DNA from: Aldehydirespirator sp965220645
GTDB lineage: Bacteria; Actinomycetota; Acidimicrobiia; Acidimicrobiales; Aldehydirespiratoraceae
Reading direction: 5' to 3'
DNA length: 64,000 nt
NCBI GenBank assembly: GCA_965220645.1
Contig: OZ244836.1
Location: 1,054,001 to 1,118,000 of the forward strand
The translations under genes were made by a program, and so were the position numbers. Each line of letters begins with the position of its first letter. Within the stretch, counting starts at the first letter, position 1. This document shows, one piece after another, positions 17,750-25,096 of the stretch. The notes beneath the pieces were generated by a model. It was not told where the DNA came from. It saw nothing but the letters and a program-made list of their open reading frames with translations, and ran no database searches.

Positions 17750-17776
17750 ACGGCAGGCGAGTGGACGGGCCTTGAC

Positions 17777-18847
17777 GTGAGTGAACTGCAGCCCGCCGGG
17801 GGGCCCGATGTCGTGCTGCAGGCGTCGGGCCTGCGACCAGGGCCGCTGGCCGCCGGCCTGGCCGCGGTGGTCGTCGCGGTGCTCGCCGGGCTGACGATCG
17901 GTCCGGTGGACATCGCCGCGCACCGGGTGGCGTTGCAGCTGCTCGACGGGCTGCCGGGGGTGACTCTCGATTCCGGCCTGAGTGACGCCCACGCCGCCAT
18001 CGTGGAGCAGATCCGGCTGCCCCGGGTGGCCCTAGGCCTGCTCGTGGGGGCCACCTTGGCTGTCAGCGGTGCCACCTATCAGGGTGCATTCCGCAACCCG
18101 CTGGCCGACCCGTACCTTCTCGGGATCGCGGCCGGTGCCGGGCTCGGGGCCACCATCGCCATCACCAGCAACCTGGGTGACGGGGCCGGCGTGCTGGACC
18201 CGGTGCCGCTCGCTGCCTTCGCGGGAGCGCTCATCTCGGTGACCGTGTCGTATGTGGCCGGCCATCTCGGGGGACGCTCCACCGCGTCGCTGATCCTGGC
18301 CGGCATCGCGGTGGCCAGCTTCCTCACCGCCTGCCAGACGTACGTGTTGCAGGCCAACAGCGATGCGTTCCGCCAGATTTTTGCCTGGATCCTCGGCCGT
18401 ATCGCCACCTCGGGATGGTCCGAGCCCGCGCTGATGCTGCCCTACTTCGGAGTGACCGTGGTCGTGGTGCTGCGCTACCGCCGGGCGCTCGACGTGCTGG
18501 CCGTCGGCGACGAGGAGGCCGCCGCGCTCGGCGTTGACCCCCGCCGCGTTCGCATGATCGTGGTGCTGGCCGCGTCGCTGGGCGCGGCCGCGGCGGTGTC
18601 GGTGAGCGGGCTCATCGGATTCGTCGGCATCATCGTGCCCCACACGGTGCGGCTCGCGTTCGGCACCAGCAACCGGATCGTGCTGCCGCTGTCGATCTTG
18701 TTCGGAGGAGCGTTCATGGTGCTCGCCGACCTGGCCGCCCGCACCGCGCTGGCCCCGGCCGAGTTACCCATCGGCGTGGTGACCGCGTTCCTGGGCGCCC
18801 CCTTCTTCGTGCTGGTGTTGCGGACCAGCCGCCGGGAGATCTGGTGA
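17777..18847 (+). CDS. btuC: Corrinoid ABC transporter permease BtuC
   Basis: FecCD/BtuC-family permease of 356 residues with about ten predicted membrane segments. Family features are LPRVALGLLVGATLAVSG, YQGAFRNPLADPYLLGIAAG, and GLIGFVGIIVPHTVRLAFG near the C-terminus, which contributes the coupling helix to the ATPase. The start is a GTG 27 bases after btuF. The stop overlaps the btuD start by 4 nt (GTGA), so the two are translationally coupled. Confidence 0.93.
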   Translation: MSELQPAGGPDVVLQASGLRPGPLAAGLAAVVVAVLAGLTIGPVDIAAHRVALQLLDGLPGVTLDSGLSDAHAAIVEQIRLPRVALGLLVGATLAVSGATYQGAFRNPLADPYLLGIAAGAGLGATIAITSNLGDGAGVLDPVPLAAFAGALISVTVSYVAGHLGGRSTASLILAGIAVASFLTACQTYVLQANSDAFRQIFAWILGRIATSGWSEPALMLPYFGVTVVVVLRYRRALDVLAVGDEEAAALGVDPRRVRMIVVLAASLGAAAAVSVSGLIGFVGIIVPHTVRLAFGTSNRIVLPLSILFGGAFMVLADLAARTALAPAELPIGVVTAFLGAPFFVLVLRTSRREIW

Positions 18848-19713
18848 AGAACGCAGTACCGCAGCCTGTCCCCGAGCCGGTTGGCGCGCACGTGAAGAAC
18901 GCGGTGAGCGTGCGGGCGCTGGACGTCACCCTCGACGGTACGCACGTGCTGCGCGGCGTCGATCTGGTCGCGTCGACGGGGGAGTGGGTGAACATCATCG
19001 GTCCCAACGGCGCGGGTAAGACCACCCTGCTTCGCGCCCTACTCGGCTTGGTGTCCTTCGAAGGCGAGATCGTGATCGACGGGCTCAGCGACCGGCGCCG
19101 CTCGGCTCGGGCCCGCAAGGTCGCCTACGTGCCGCAGACCCCCGTGATCCCTCCAGGAATGCTGGTTGCCGACTATGTGATGCTGGGGCGGACCCCCCAC
19201 AGGGGCGTCTTCGCGGCCGAGACCGCCAACGACCGCAAGATCGCGGCCGAAGTCCTAACACGCCTCGACCTGGGCGGCTTCGGCGAGCGCACCGTGCAGT
19301 CGCTGTCGGGCGGTGAGCGTCAGCGGGCGGTGATGGGCCGGGCCCTGGCCCAGCAGGCCGATGTGCTGCTCCTCGACGAGCCCACCACCGCCCTTGACCT
19401 CGGCCATCAGCAGGATGTGCTCGAGCTGGTCGACGCCCTGAGACGCGAGCGCAGACTCACGGTCATCGCGACCCTTCACGACCTGACTCTGGCCGCCCGC
19501 TACGGCGACCGCATCGCCATACTCGCGCAAGGGCGCGTCGCCGAGACCGGGTCCCCGTCCGACGTGCTAACGGTGCAGAACATCGCCGAACACTTCGGCG
19601 CCAGCGTGCGCATCGTCGACGATCCCGATGGCCCTGTGGTCGTTCCCACCGCCGGGGCGAGCAATTCGCACCCGCCGACCGGCCCCATCGCCCAGAATGG
19701 AGACCAACTGTGA
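18844..19713 (+). CDS. btuD: Corrinoid ABC transporter ATPase BtuD
   Basis: Cytoplasmic ATPase powering BtuC. In the 289-residue protein the Walker A is GPNGAGKTT (53-61), the Q-loop is in YVPQTP (95-100), the ABC signature is LSGGERQ (154-160), the Walker B is VLLLDEP (174-180) and the switch His is in TLHD. A C-terminal extension of about 40 residues follows the ATPase core. It overlaps btuC by 4 nt upstream and cobO by 4 nt downstream. Confidence 0.93.
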   Translation: MKNAVPQPVPEPVGAHVKNAVSVRALDVTLDGTHVLRGVDLVASTGEWVNIIGPNGAGKTTLLRALLGLVSFEGEIVIDGLSDRRRSARARKVAYVPQTPVIPPGMLVADYVMLGRTPHRGVFAAETANDRKIAAEVLTRLDLGGFGERTVQSLSGGERQRAVMGRALAQQADVLLLDEPTTALDLGHQQDVLELVDALRRERRLTVIATLHDLTLAARYGDRIAILAQGRVAETGSPSDVLTVQNIAEHFGASVRIVDDPDGPVVVPTAGASNSHPPTGPIAQNGDQL

Positions 19714-20282
19714 CCACCAGCGACTCCCCGCCCACCGAAGATCCCCGCCCCGGCGGGATGCGCACCGCCAAGAGCCTCGTGGTGGTCAACACCGGCGACG
19801 GCAAGGGCAAGTCCTCGGCTGCGTTCGGCACGGTGATGCGGGCCAGAGCCCGGAGCTGGCCGGTTGCGGTTGTGCAGTTCCTCAAGTCCGACGACTGGGT
19901 GACCGGTGAGCAGTTGATGGCTGAGCCGCTCGGCGTGGACTTCTGGTCGCTGGGGGAGGGCTTCACCTGGGACAGCGACGACCTGACCCGCGACGAGGCC
20001 GAGGCTCGGGAGGCGTGGCGCCACGGCAAGGCGGTGGTGGAGGCGGGCGAGCACCGGCTGGTGGTGTTCGACGAGATCACCTACCCGTTGAACTGGGGCT
20101 GGATCGATGCGGCGGAGGTGGAGGCCACGTTCCGCAACCGTCCCGAGCGGGTGTCGCTGGTGCTGACCGGCCGGGACGCACCGGCCTGGATGATCGACCT
20201 GGCCGACACCGTCACCGAGATGGTCAAGACCAAACACGCCTACGACGCCGGAATCCTGGCCAAGAAGGGGATCGACTACTGA
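19710..20282 (+). CDS. cobO: Corrinoid adenosyltransferase CobO (BtuR type)
   Basis: Transfers the 5'-deoxyadenosyl group from ATP to Co(I) of cobyrinic acid derivatives or cobalamin, making the upper ligand. The 190-residue P-loop protein has GDGKGKSSAAFG (29-40), QFLKSDDW, VVFDEITYPLNWGW and LTGRDAP, all of the CobA/CobO/BtuR family. The GTG start overlaps the btuD stop. The stop TGA shares its A with a following ATG (TGATG) that opens a 16-codon micro-ORF before cobU. Confidence 0.94.
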   Translation: MTTSDSPPTEDPRPGGMRTAKSLVVVNTGDGKGKSSAAFGTVMRARARSWPVAVVQFLKSDDWVTGEQLMAEPLGVDFWSLGEGFTWDSDDLTRDEAEAREAWRHGKAVVEAGEHRLVVFDEITYPLNWGWIDAAEVEATFRNRPERVSLVLTGRDAPAWMIDLADTVTEMVKTKHAYDAGILAKKGIDY

Positions 20283-20332
20283 TGGCACCCGCAGCTGTCG
20301 GGGCGCAGCCTGTCGGGAGTCCGCGCCGTTGA
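20282..20332 (+). CDS. 16-residue bridging micro-ORF between cobO and cobU
   Basis: ATG at 20282 overlaps the cobO stop as TGATG. Sixteen sense codons follow, and the TGA at 20330-20332 overlaps the proposed cobU start as TTGA. The peptide has no recognisable feature. It may carry terminating ribosomes across the gap to cobU, or it may be fortuitous. Confidence 0.3.
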   Translation: MAPAAVGAQPVGSPRR

Positions 20333-20871
20333 CGCTGACCGTTCTCACCGGAGGGGTCCGTTGCGGCAAGTCGGCCGCCGCGTCGGCTGCGGCCGACGCG
20401 ACCGGCGCCGCGGTGGTGTTCATCGCAACCGCGGAAGCCGGCGACGACGACATGGCCGGCCGCATCGAGCGTCATCGCGCCGAGCGGCCCGCCCATTGGA
20501 CGACGCTGGAGGCGCCCCGAGACCTCTGCGCCGCCGTGGGCTCGGTGGACCCGGACGCCACGCTCGTCATCGACTGCCTCGGGCTGTGGATCACCAACCG
20601 GATGCTGGAGGACCCCTCTCCGGACGGCGCCGAGGTGGTGGCGGAGGCGGCTGGGCTGGCTCGTGAATTAGCGGCCCGGCCCGGTCAGTCGCTGTTGGTC
20701 ACCAACGAGGTCGGCTCGGGTGTGGTGCCGGCCACGTCGCTGGGACGCGACTTCCGGGACCTCCTGGGGATGGTCAACCAGGCTGTGGTGCGGGCCGCGG
20801 ACGCCTCGTACCTGGTGGTCGCGGGCCGTTTGCTGCCCCTCGTAGACCCGGCTTCCGGGCTGGGGGCCTGA
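20329..20871 (+). CDS. cobU: Adenosylcobinamide kinase/guanylyltransferase CobU
   Basis: Phosphorylates adenosylcobinamide and converts it to adenosylcobinamide-GDP. The 180-residue protein has the family P-loop GGVRCGKS (8-15, with Cys replacing the usual Ser), RIERHRAERPAHWTTLE with candidate guanylylated His49, VIDCLGLWITN and TNEVGSGVVP. The likely start is a rare TTG giving MTLTVLTGGVRCGKS. No better in-frame start exists nearby, and the only upstream ATG (20282) is in another frame. It lies between cobO and cobT in the riboswitch operon. Confidence 0.9.
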   Translation: MTLTVLTGGVRCGKSAAASAAADATGAAVVFIATAEAGDDDMAGRIERHRAERPAHWTTLEAPRDLCAAVGSVDPDATLVIDCLGLWITNRMLEDPSPDGAEVVAEAAGLARELAARPGQSLLVTNEVGSGVVPATSLGRDFRDLLGMVNQAVVRAADASYLVVAGRLLPLVDPASGLGA

Positions 20872-20884
20872 CCCCGTCGCCCTG

Positions 20885-21883
20885 ATGGTCGAGTCCAGTG
20901 TTCTGTCCAGGCTGCTTGCGGACCTCCCCGGCCCGGACCTGTCGGCACGCGACCAGGTCGCGGCCCGGGCCGCGACGGTGCTGCGCCCGGCCGGCGCCTT
21001 CGCCCGGCTCGACGCGGTGGCCACCTGGCTGGCCGGCTGGCAGGGCACCGCGGATCCGCGGGTGGAGCGGCCGCACGTGGTGGTGTTCGCGGCCGACCAC
21101 GGGGTGGCCACCGACGGCGTGAGCGCCTATCCGGCGGAGGTAACCGCGGCGATGGCCGGGGCCATCCGCAGCGGGGTGGCCACCGTCTCCGTGCTCGCCC
21201 GGCAGGCCGGCGCAACCCTGGACCTCCTCGACGTGGGGGTGGGGCGACCCACCGGCAACATCCGGGTCGGCGACGCTATGAGCTGCGACGAGTTCGACGC
21301 GGCCGCAGCCGCGGGGGCGGCCGCGGTCGAAGCGGCCGATGCCGACCTGCTGGTAGTGGGCGAGATCGGGATCGGCAACACCACCGCCGCCGCGGCGGTC
21401 GCAGCCGCAGTGCTGGGCGGCTCCGCTGCTGATTGGGTCGGACCTGGTACGGGTGTGGTCGGCGCGGCGCTGACCCACAAGTGCGATGTGGTTCAGGCCG
21501 CGCTCGACCGCGTGGGGTCGGTTGCCCCTTTGCAGGCGCTTCGACGCCTGGGGGGCCGGGAGCTGGCGGCGATGGCCGGTGCCGTCGGGGCGGCGCGCCG
21601 GCGTCGTCTGCCGGTGGTGCTCGACGGGTTCATCGCCACCGCCGCGGTCGCTCCGCTGGCAGTGGCCCGCCCCGGCGCCCTCGATCACTGCATCGCCGGG
21701 CACTGCTCGGCCGAGCCGGGCCACGAGCGAGCGCTGGAGGCATTGGGGCTTGATCCGCTGATGCGGCTCGATCTGCGGCTGGGGGAGGGATCGGGCGCGC
21801 TGGTCGCAGTGCCGATCATCCGCATGGCTGCCGCCGCGGTGACCAATGTGGCCACCTTCGAGGAGTGGGGACTGGGGCAGTGA
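20885..21883 (+). CDS. cobT: Nicotinate-nucleotide-DMB phosphoribosyltransferase CobT
   Basis: Makes alpha-ribazole phosphate from nicotinate mononucleotide and a lower-ligand base such as 5,6-dimethylbenzimidazole. The 332-residue protein contains VVFAADHGVATDGVSAYP, GEIGIGNTT, VLDGFIATAAV, GHCSAEPGH and RLGEGSGA, in which the glutamate corresponds to the catalytic base. Start ATG is 14 bases after cobU. Together with CobU and CobS it completes nucleotide-loop assembly. Confidence 0.95.
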   Translation: MVESSVLSRLLADLPGPDLSARDQVAARAATVLRPAGAFARLDAVATWLAGWQGTADPRVERPHVVVFAADHGVATDGVSAYPAEVTAAMAGAIRSGVATVSVLARQAGATLDLLDVGVGRPTGNIRVGDAMSCDEFDAAAAAGAAAVEAADADLLVVGEIGIGNTTAAAAVAAAVLGGSAADWVGPGTGVVGAALTHKCDVVQAALDRVGSVAPLQALRRLGGRELAAMAGAVGAARRRRLPVVLDGFIATAAVAPLAVARPGALDHCIAGHCSAEPGHERALEALGLDPLMRLDLRLGEGSGALVAVPIIRMAAAAVTNVATFEEWGLGQ

Positions 21884-21896
21884 TCCCGCGGCAACG

Positions 21897-22643
21897 ATGA
21901 GCCTGCGGCGGGCCTGGGCTTTCCTGACGAGGCTGCCCGGCGGCGCCCATCCGGGTGCTGACCGGGAGCTGGGCCGCAGTGTCCCATGGTTCCCGCTGGT
22001 GGGTGCTGTGATCGGCGGCCTGTCCGGCGCGGTCTACTGGGCTCTCAACGGGCCGCTGGGGGCGCTCCTGGCCGCGGTGCTGGCCGTGGCGACGGGCGCG
22101 GTCGCCACCGGCTGCTTCCACGAGGATGGCCTGGCCGACACCGCCGACGCGCTCGGCGGGTCTAACCGGGAACGGCGCCTGGAGATCATGAAGGACTCCC
22201 GTGTCGGAGTCTTCGGCGTCCTGGCGGTGGTGCTGCCCACCCTCGTGCGGGTGTTCGCGGTGTCGTCACTCGGCCCGGTTGACGGATTGGTGGCCCTCGT
22301 GGTGGCCCACATGCTGGGCCGCACCATGGCGGTGGCCGTCATGGGGGTAGCCCCTGCGGCCTCGGCCACTGGCCTCGGTCACAGCTACACGGTCCATCTG
22401 CCTCGCGCCTGGACCGCAGTCGCGGTCGTTGTCTCGTCGGCGGCCGCGGCCAGCCTCGGAATCCCGGGCGCAGTGTCGCTTGCAGCCGCCGCGGCCGGCG
22501 CCGCGCTGGTCGGCCTGGTCGCATGGCGAGCCTTCGGAGGCACCACCGGAGACGTCCTGGGAGCCACCGAGCAGGTCGCCGAGATGGCCGTGCTCCTATC
22601 AGCTGCCAGCCTGGTGGCCACCCACGGTTGGTCCTGGATCTGA
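21897..22643 (+). CDS. cobS: Adenosylcobinamide-GDP ribazoletransferase CobS
   Basis: Integral membrane enzyme joining adenosylcobinamide-GDP and alpha-ribazole phosphate, the last step of cobalamin synthesis. The 248-residue protein has FLTRLPGG near the N-terminus, the conserved acidic HEDGLADTADALGG, RRLEIMKDSRVGVFG, and about six hydrophobic segments. The ATG at 21897 gives the family-like MSLRRAWAFLTRLP start; a longer frame to 21846 overlaps cobT without similarity. It is the last gene of the riboswitch-led operon. Confidence 0.94.
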   Translation: MSLRRAWAFLTRLPGGAHPGADRELGRSVPWFPLVGAVIGGLSGAVYWALNGPLGALLAAVLAVATGAVATGCFHEDGLADTADALGGSNRERRLEIMKDSRVGVFGVLAVVLPTLVRVFAVSSLGPVDGLVALVVAHMLGRTMAVAVMGVAPAASATGLGHSYTVHLPRAWTAVAVVVSSAAAASLGIPGAVSLAAAAAGAALVGLVAWRAFGGTTGDVLGATEQVAEMAVLLSAASLVATHGWSWI

Positions 22644-22663
22644 CCTCGGCGCACTCAACGGCT

Positions 22664-22680
22664 GGCGGCGGTCAGCCGCC
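22664..22680 (+). terminator. Hairpin between convergent cobS and coiled-coil gene
   Basis: A 6-bp GC stem (ggcggc/gccgcc) with a 5-base loop sits 20 bases after the cobS stop. The loop contains the TGA stop of the convergent gene. It could terminate transcription from both sides. There is no T-run. Confidence 0.45.
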
Positions 22681-23139
22681 CGCGCCGGGCTGGGTCAGCA
22701 GGGCGATCCAGATCGACACGGTGGCCACCACGATGGCCGACACCACGATGTAGAGGTGGCACGCCTGCCGCCTGACGATCTCGGCAAGATCGGTGGCGGC
22801 TTGGACCTTGACGTCGGCAAGATCGGTGGCGGCCTGGACCTTGATGTCGGCCAACTCGCTGGCGACTTGGGCCTTGATGTCGGCCCGCTCGACCGCGGCC
22901 TGGGCGAACCCCTCGGTCATCGCCTTGATGATCTCGGTGCGTTCGACCGCGGCTTGGGCGAGCCCGGCCGCGATGGCCGCGTTGGTTTCGGCGAAGCCGG
23001 CGCGGAGGTCGTCTTTGGTGGCGACGTTGTCCCAGCCGCTGGGCGGCAGGTGCTGCATCAGGGTCTCTGCGTCGTCTTGTCCCATGACTTCTGCCAGTGT
23101 GTTGAACATCGAGGTGCGCTGGGCGTGGGTGAGAGCCAT
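22672..23139 (-). CDS. Coiled-coil protein with C-terminal membrane anchor
   Basis: A 155-residue protein with an N-terminal segment containing MFNTLAEVMGQDDAETLMQHLPP, then NVATKDDLRAGF, a long amphipathic helix (about 42-122) and one membrane span (about 128-148). Eleven-residue repeats (DIKAQVASELA, DIKVQAATDLA, DVKVQAATDLA at 87-119) suggest a right-handed (hendecad) coiled coil. The ATKxDL entry and tail anchor resemble DUF1640/CCDC90-like bacterial proteins. The function is not known. The gene stands alone and is divergent from the AIM24 gene. Confidence 0.75.
   Translation of the reverse strand: MALTHAQRTSMFNTLAEVMGQDDAETLMQHLPPSGWDNVATKDDLRAGFAETNAAIAAGLAQAAVERTEIIKAMTEGFAQAAVERADIKAQVASELADIKVQAATDLADVKVQAATDLAEIVRRQACHLYIVVSAIVVATVSIWIALLTQPGAGG
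22781..22879 (-). repeat. Three 33-bp repeats encoding hendecads
   Basis: Units at 22781-22813, 22814-22846 and 22847-22879 each encode one 11-residue coiled-coil repeat. The first two differ at only two positions by eye and the third is more diverged, suggesting recent duplication. Confidence 0.9.
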
Positions 23140-23286
23140 CTTCGGTGCCCTTCAGTCGGCAAATGCAGATTCGGGGGCGCCTTGAACGGCTGCTCCAAGG
23201 CCACCGGGCGGCGGCTGCAGCCAACCATAACACACCAGACATCATCAGCTGCATTCTCAGGTTGATGATAGCCCTCCGATGCTGAG

Positions 23287-23315
23287 TTGAACAGCAATAG
23301 AGAGCAATGTAATAT
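23287..23315 (+). promoter_or_regulatory. Predicted housekeeping-sigma promoter for the AIM24 gene
   Basis: TTGAAC (23287-23292), a 17-base spacer and TAATAT (23310-23315) form a near-consensus promoter in an unusually AT-rich patch about 110 bases before the AIM24 ATG. Three AGCAAT words (starting 23293, 23303, 23319) lie in the spacer and just after the -10, and could be a regulator site. The rest of the 286-base gap shows nothing else. Confidence 0.65.
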
Positions 23316-23425
23316 CATAGCAATGCTTGACGGGTGTCACAGGGCTGACGCGGGAGACGGCAAGAGCACTCTTACCCTGCGCCCGTTAGTCTCGCCCTGC
23401 GAGCCCGTACATGCAGGAGGCAGGA

Positions 23426-24208
23426 ATGCGAAGCCATGAAATCGACTACCGGATCTACGGCGATGACCTCCAATTCGTGGAGATCGAACTGGACCCGGGC
23501 GAGGTAGTCATCGCTGAGGCCGGAGCCATGATGTACATGGAGCAGGCCATCACTTTCGAGGCCAAGATGGGCGACGGCTCCGATCCCGACCAGGGCACTT
23601 GGGGCAAGCTCAAGTCGGCGGCCAAACGGGGGATCACCGGTGAGGGTCTGTTCATGACCCACTTCATGAACAGTGCCCCGCAGGGCAAGCAGCGCGTGGC
23701 CATGGCCGCTCCCTACCCCGGCAAGATCCTGCCCATCAACCTGGCCGCGGCGGGCGGGAACCTGCTGGCCCAGAAGGACGCCTTCCTGTGCGCGGCGTCG
23801 GGCACCAAGCTCGACATTGCCTTCAACCGCAAGATCGGCACCGGTGTGTTTGGCGGCGAGGGCTTCATCCTGCAATCAATCTCCGGAGACGGCCTGGCCT
23901 TCTTGCATGCTGGCGGCACGATCGTCGAGAAGCAGCTCCAGGGTGAGACGCTGCGGGTCGACACCGGCTGCATCGTGGCCTTCCAGCCCCAGATCCAGTA
24001 CTCGATCGAGCGGGCCGGAAACCTCAAGTCGATGGTGTTCGGCGGTGAGGGCCTGTTCCTGGCCACCCTCACCGGCGTCGGCCGGGTGTGGCTCCAGTCG
24101 CTTCCGTTCAACCGCATCGCGGATCGTGTAATCGCCAACCTGAAACCGGGCGGCTCCCAGGGCGAGGGCTCGGTCATCGGCGGCCTCTCAAACATGTTCG
24201 AGCGCTAA
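23426..24208 (+). CDS. AIM24 family protein
   Basis: A 260-residue beta-rich protein of the AIM24/TIGR00266 family, found in bacteria and in yeast mitochondria, where the protein affects inner-membrane organisation; the bacterial role is unclear. Signatures include VEIELDPGEVVIAEAGAMMYM, FLCAASGTKLDIAF, GGEGFILQSISGDGLAFLHAGG and a C-terminal RIADRVI. ATG at 23426 is chosen for the strong aggagg ribosome-binding site at 23414. A good promoter lies upstream and no cotranscribed gene is visible. Confidence 0.9.
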   Translation: MRSHEIDYRIYGDDLQFVEIELDPGEVVIAEAGAMMYMEQAITFEAKMGDGSDPDQGTWGKLKSAAKRGITGEGLFMTHFMNSAPQGKQRVAMAAPYPGKILPINLAAAGGNLLAQKDAFLCAASGTKLDIAFNRKIGTGVFGGEGFILQSISGDGLAFLHAGGTIVEKQLQGETLRVDTGCIVAFQPQIQYSIERAGNLKSMVFGGEGLFLATLTGVGRVWLQSLPFNRIADRVIANLKPGGSQGEGSVIGGLSNMFER

Positions 24209-24244
24209 CGGCGTCCCCCGGGCTGCGGGCGGTGCCAGTGCCGG

Positions 24245-25096
24245 TCAGACGATCGGGATGGCGAACGCTCCCAGCGGGCCGAAGTCGAAGCGAAACTCGT
24301 CGCCGGGCGCAACCGCCATGGGGCGGGTGAACGAGCCCGACAGGATCACATCGCCCGCCCTAAGCGACATGCCCTGCTCGGTGTAGCGCCGGGCTAGCCA
24401 CACGATGCCGTTGGCGGGGTGGTCGAGCACGCCCGCGGCCAGCCCCGTCTCCTCTGCAACACCGTTGCGGTAGGCGATGGCGCCCACCCAGCGCAGGTCT
24501 GCGTCGCGCGAGCCCACGGGATGTCCACCGGTCACGATCCCGGCGTTGGCCGCGTTGTCGGCGATGGTGTCTATCACCCCGCGCGTGCGGCCGGTGGCGG
24601 GGTCGGTGCGTGGCGTGCGGGAGGCGATCAACTCCACCGCCGCGGTGACGAAGTCGGTGGCGTCCAGCACGTCGTCGATCGCCAGATCGGTGCCGGACAG
24701 GTCGTCGGACAGAACGAACGCCAACTCCACCTCCAGGCGCAGGTCGCAGAAATCGGCGACCGCGATGGGCTCGCCGGGGGAGAACGCCATCGCGTTGGTG
24801 AGGACGCCCGAATCCGGCGTGTCGATGTTCATGGCCTGCTGCATGGCCCGGCTGGTGAGGCCGATCTTGTGGCCGATCACCTGCTCGCCCCGGGCCAGGC
24901 GGATCTCTAACCACGCGGCCTGTACCCGGTAGGCCTCATCAATGGTCATGTGCGGGTAGGCGGTGGTGGTCTGGCGGACCTGCCTGCGCTCGCGCTCGGC
25001 GGCGTCGAGCAGTTCGGCCTCGGCCCGGATCTCCTCGTCGGTGAGTGCGGCTGCTCCCGGCGAGGCTGCCCCGTCCCCCGATGGGCGTTCGCTCAC
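24245..25096 (-). CDS. hpaH: 2-oxo-hept-4-ene-1,7-dioate hydratase-like (HpaH/MhpD family)
   Basis: Adds water to a 2-hydroxy-dienoate or 2-oxo-enoate in meta-cleavage pathways. The 283-residue protein has GHKIGLTSRAMQQAMNIDTPDSGVL (from about 74), LRLEVELAFVL with metal-binding acidic residues, TIADNAANAGIVTGG and ILSGSFTRPM. The MQQA and DNAANAG pattern is closest to HpaH of homoprotocatechuate degradation, and the neighbouring tautomerase and dehydrogenase support that. It overlaps the upstream quinone oxidoreductase by 4 nt. Another meta-pathway hydratase role is possible. Confidence 0.82.
   Translation of the reverse strand: MSERPSGDGAASPGAAALTDEEIRAEAELLDAAERERRQVRQTTTAYPHMTIDEAYRVQAAWLEIRLARGEQVIGHKIGLTSRAMQQAMNIDTPDSGVLTNAMAFSPGEPIAVADFCDLRLEVELAFVLSDDLSGTDLAIDDVLDATDFVTAAVELIASRTPRTDPATGRTRGVIDTIADNAANAGIVTGGHPVGSRDADLRWVGAIAYRNGVAEETGLAAGVLDHPANGIVWLARRYTEQGMSLRAGDVILSGSFTRPMAVAPGDEFRFDFGPLGAFAIPIV

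Noticed and set aside
15833..17992. 719-codon minus-strand frame across the deacetylase gene, riboswitch and btuF
   Set aside because: It runs through a clear riboswitch and two well-supported genes and has no motifs.
20282..20332. ATG 20282 as the start of cobU
   Set aside because: The frame stops after 16 codons and differs from the CobU frame, so it cannot encode CobU without a frameshift. It is kept only as a possible micro-ORF.
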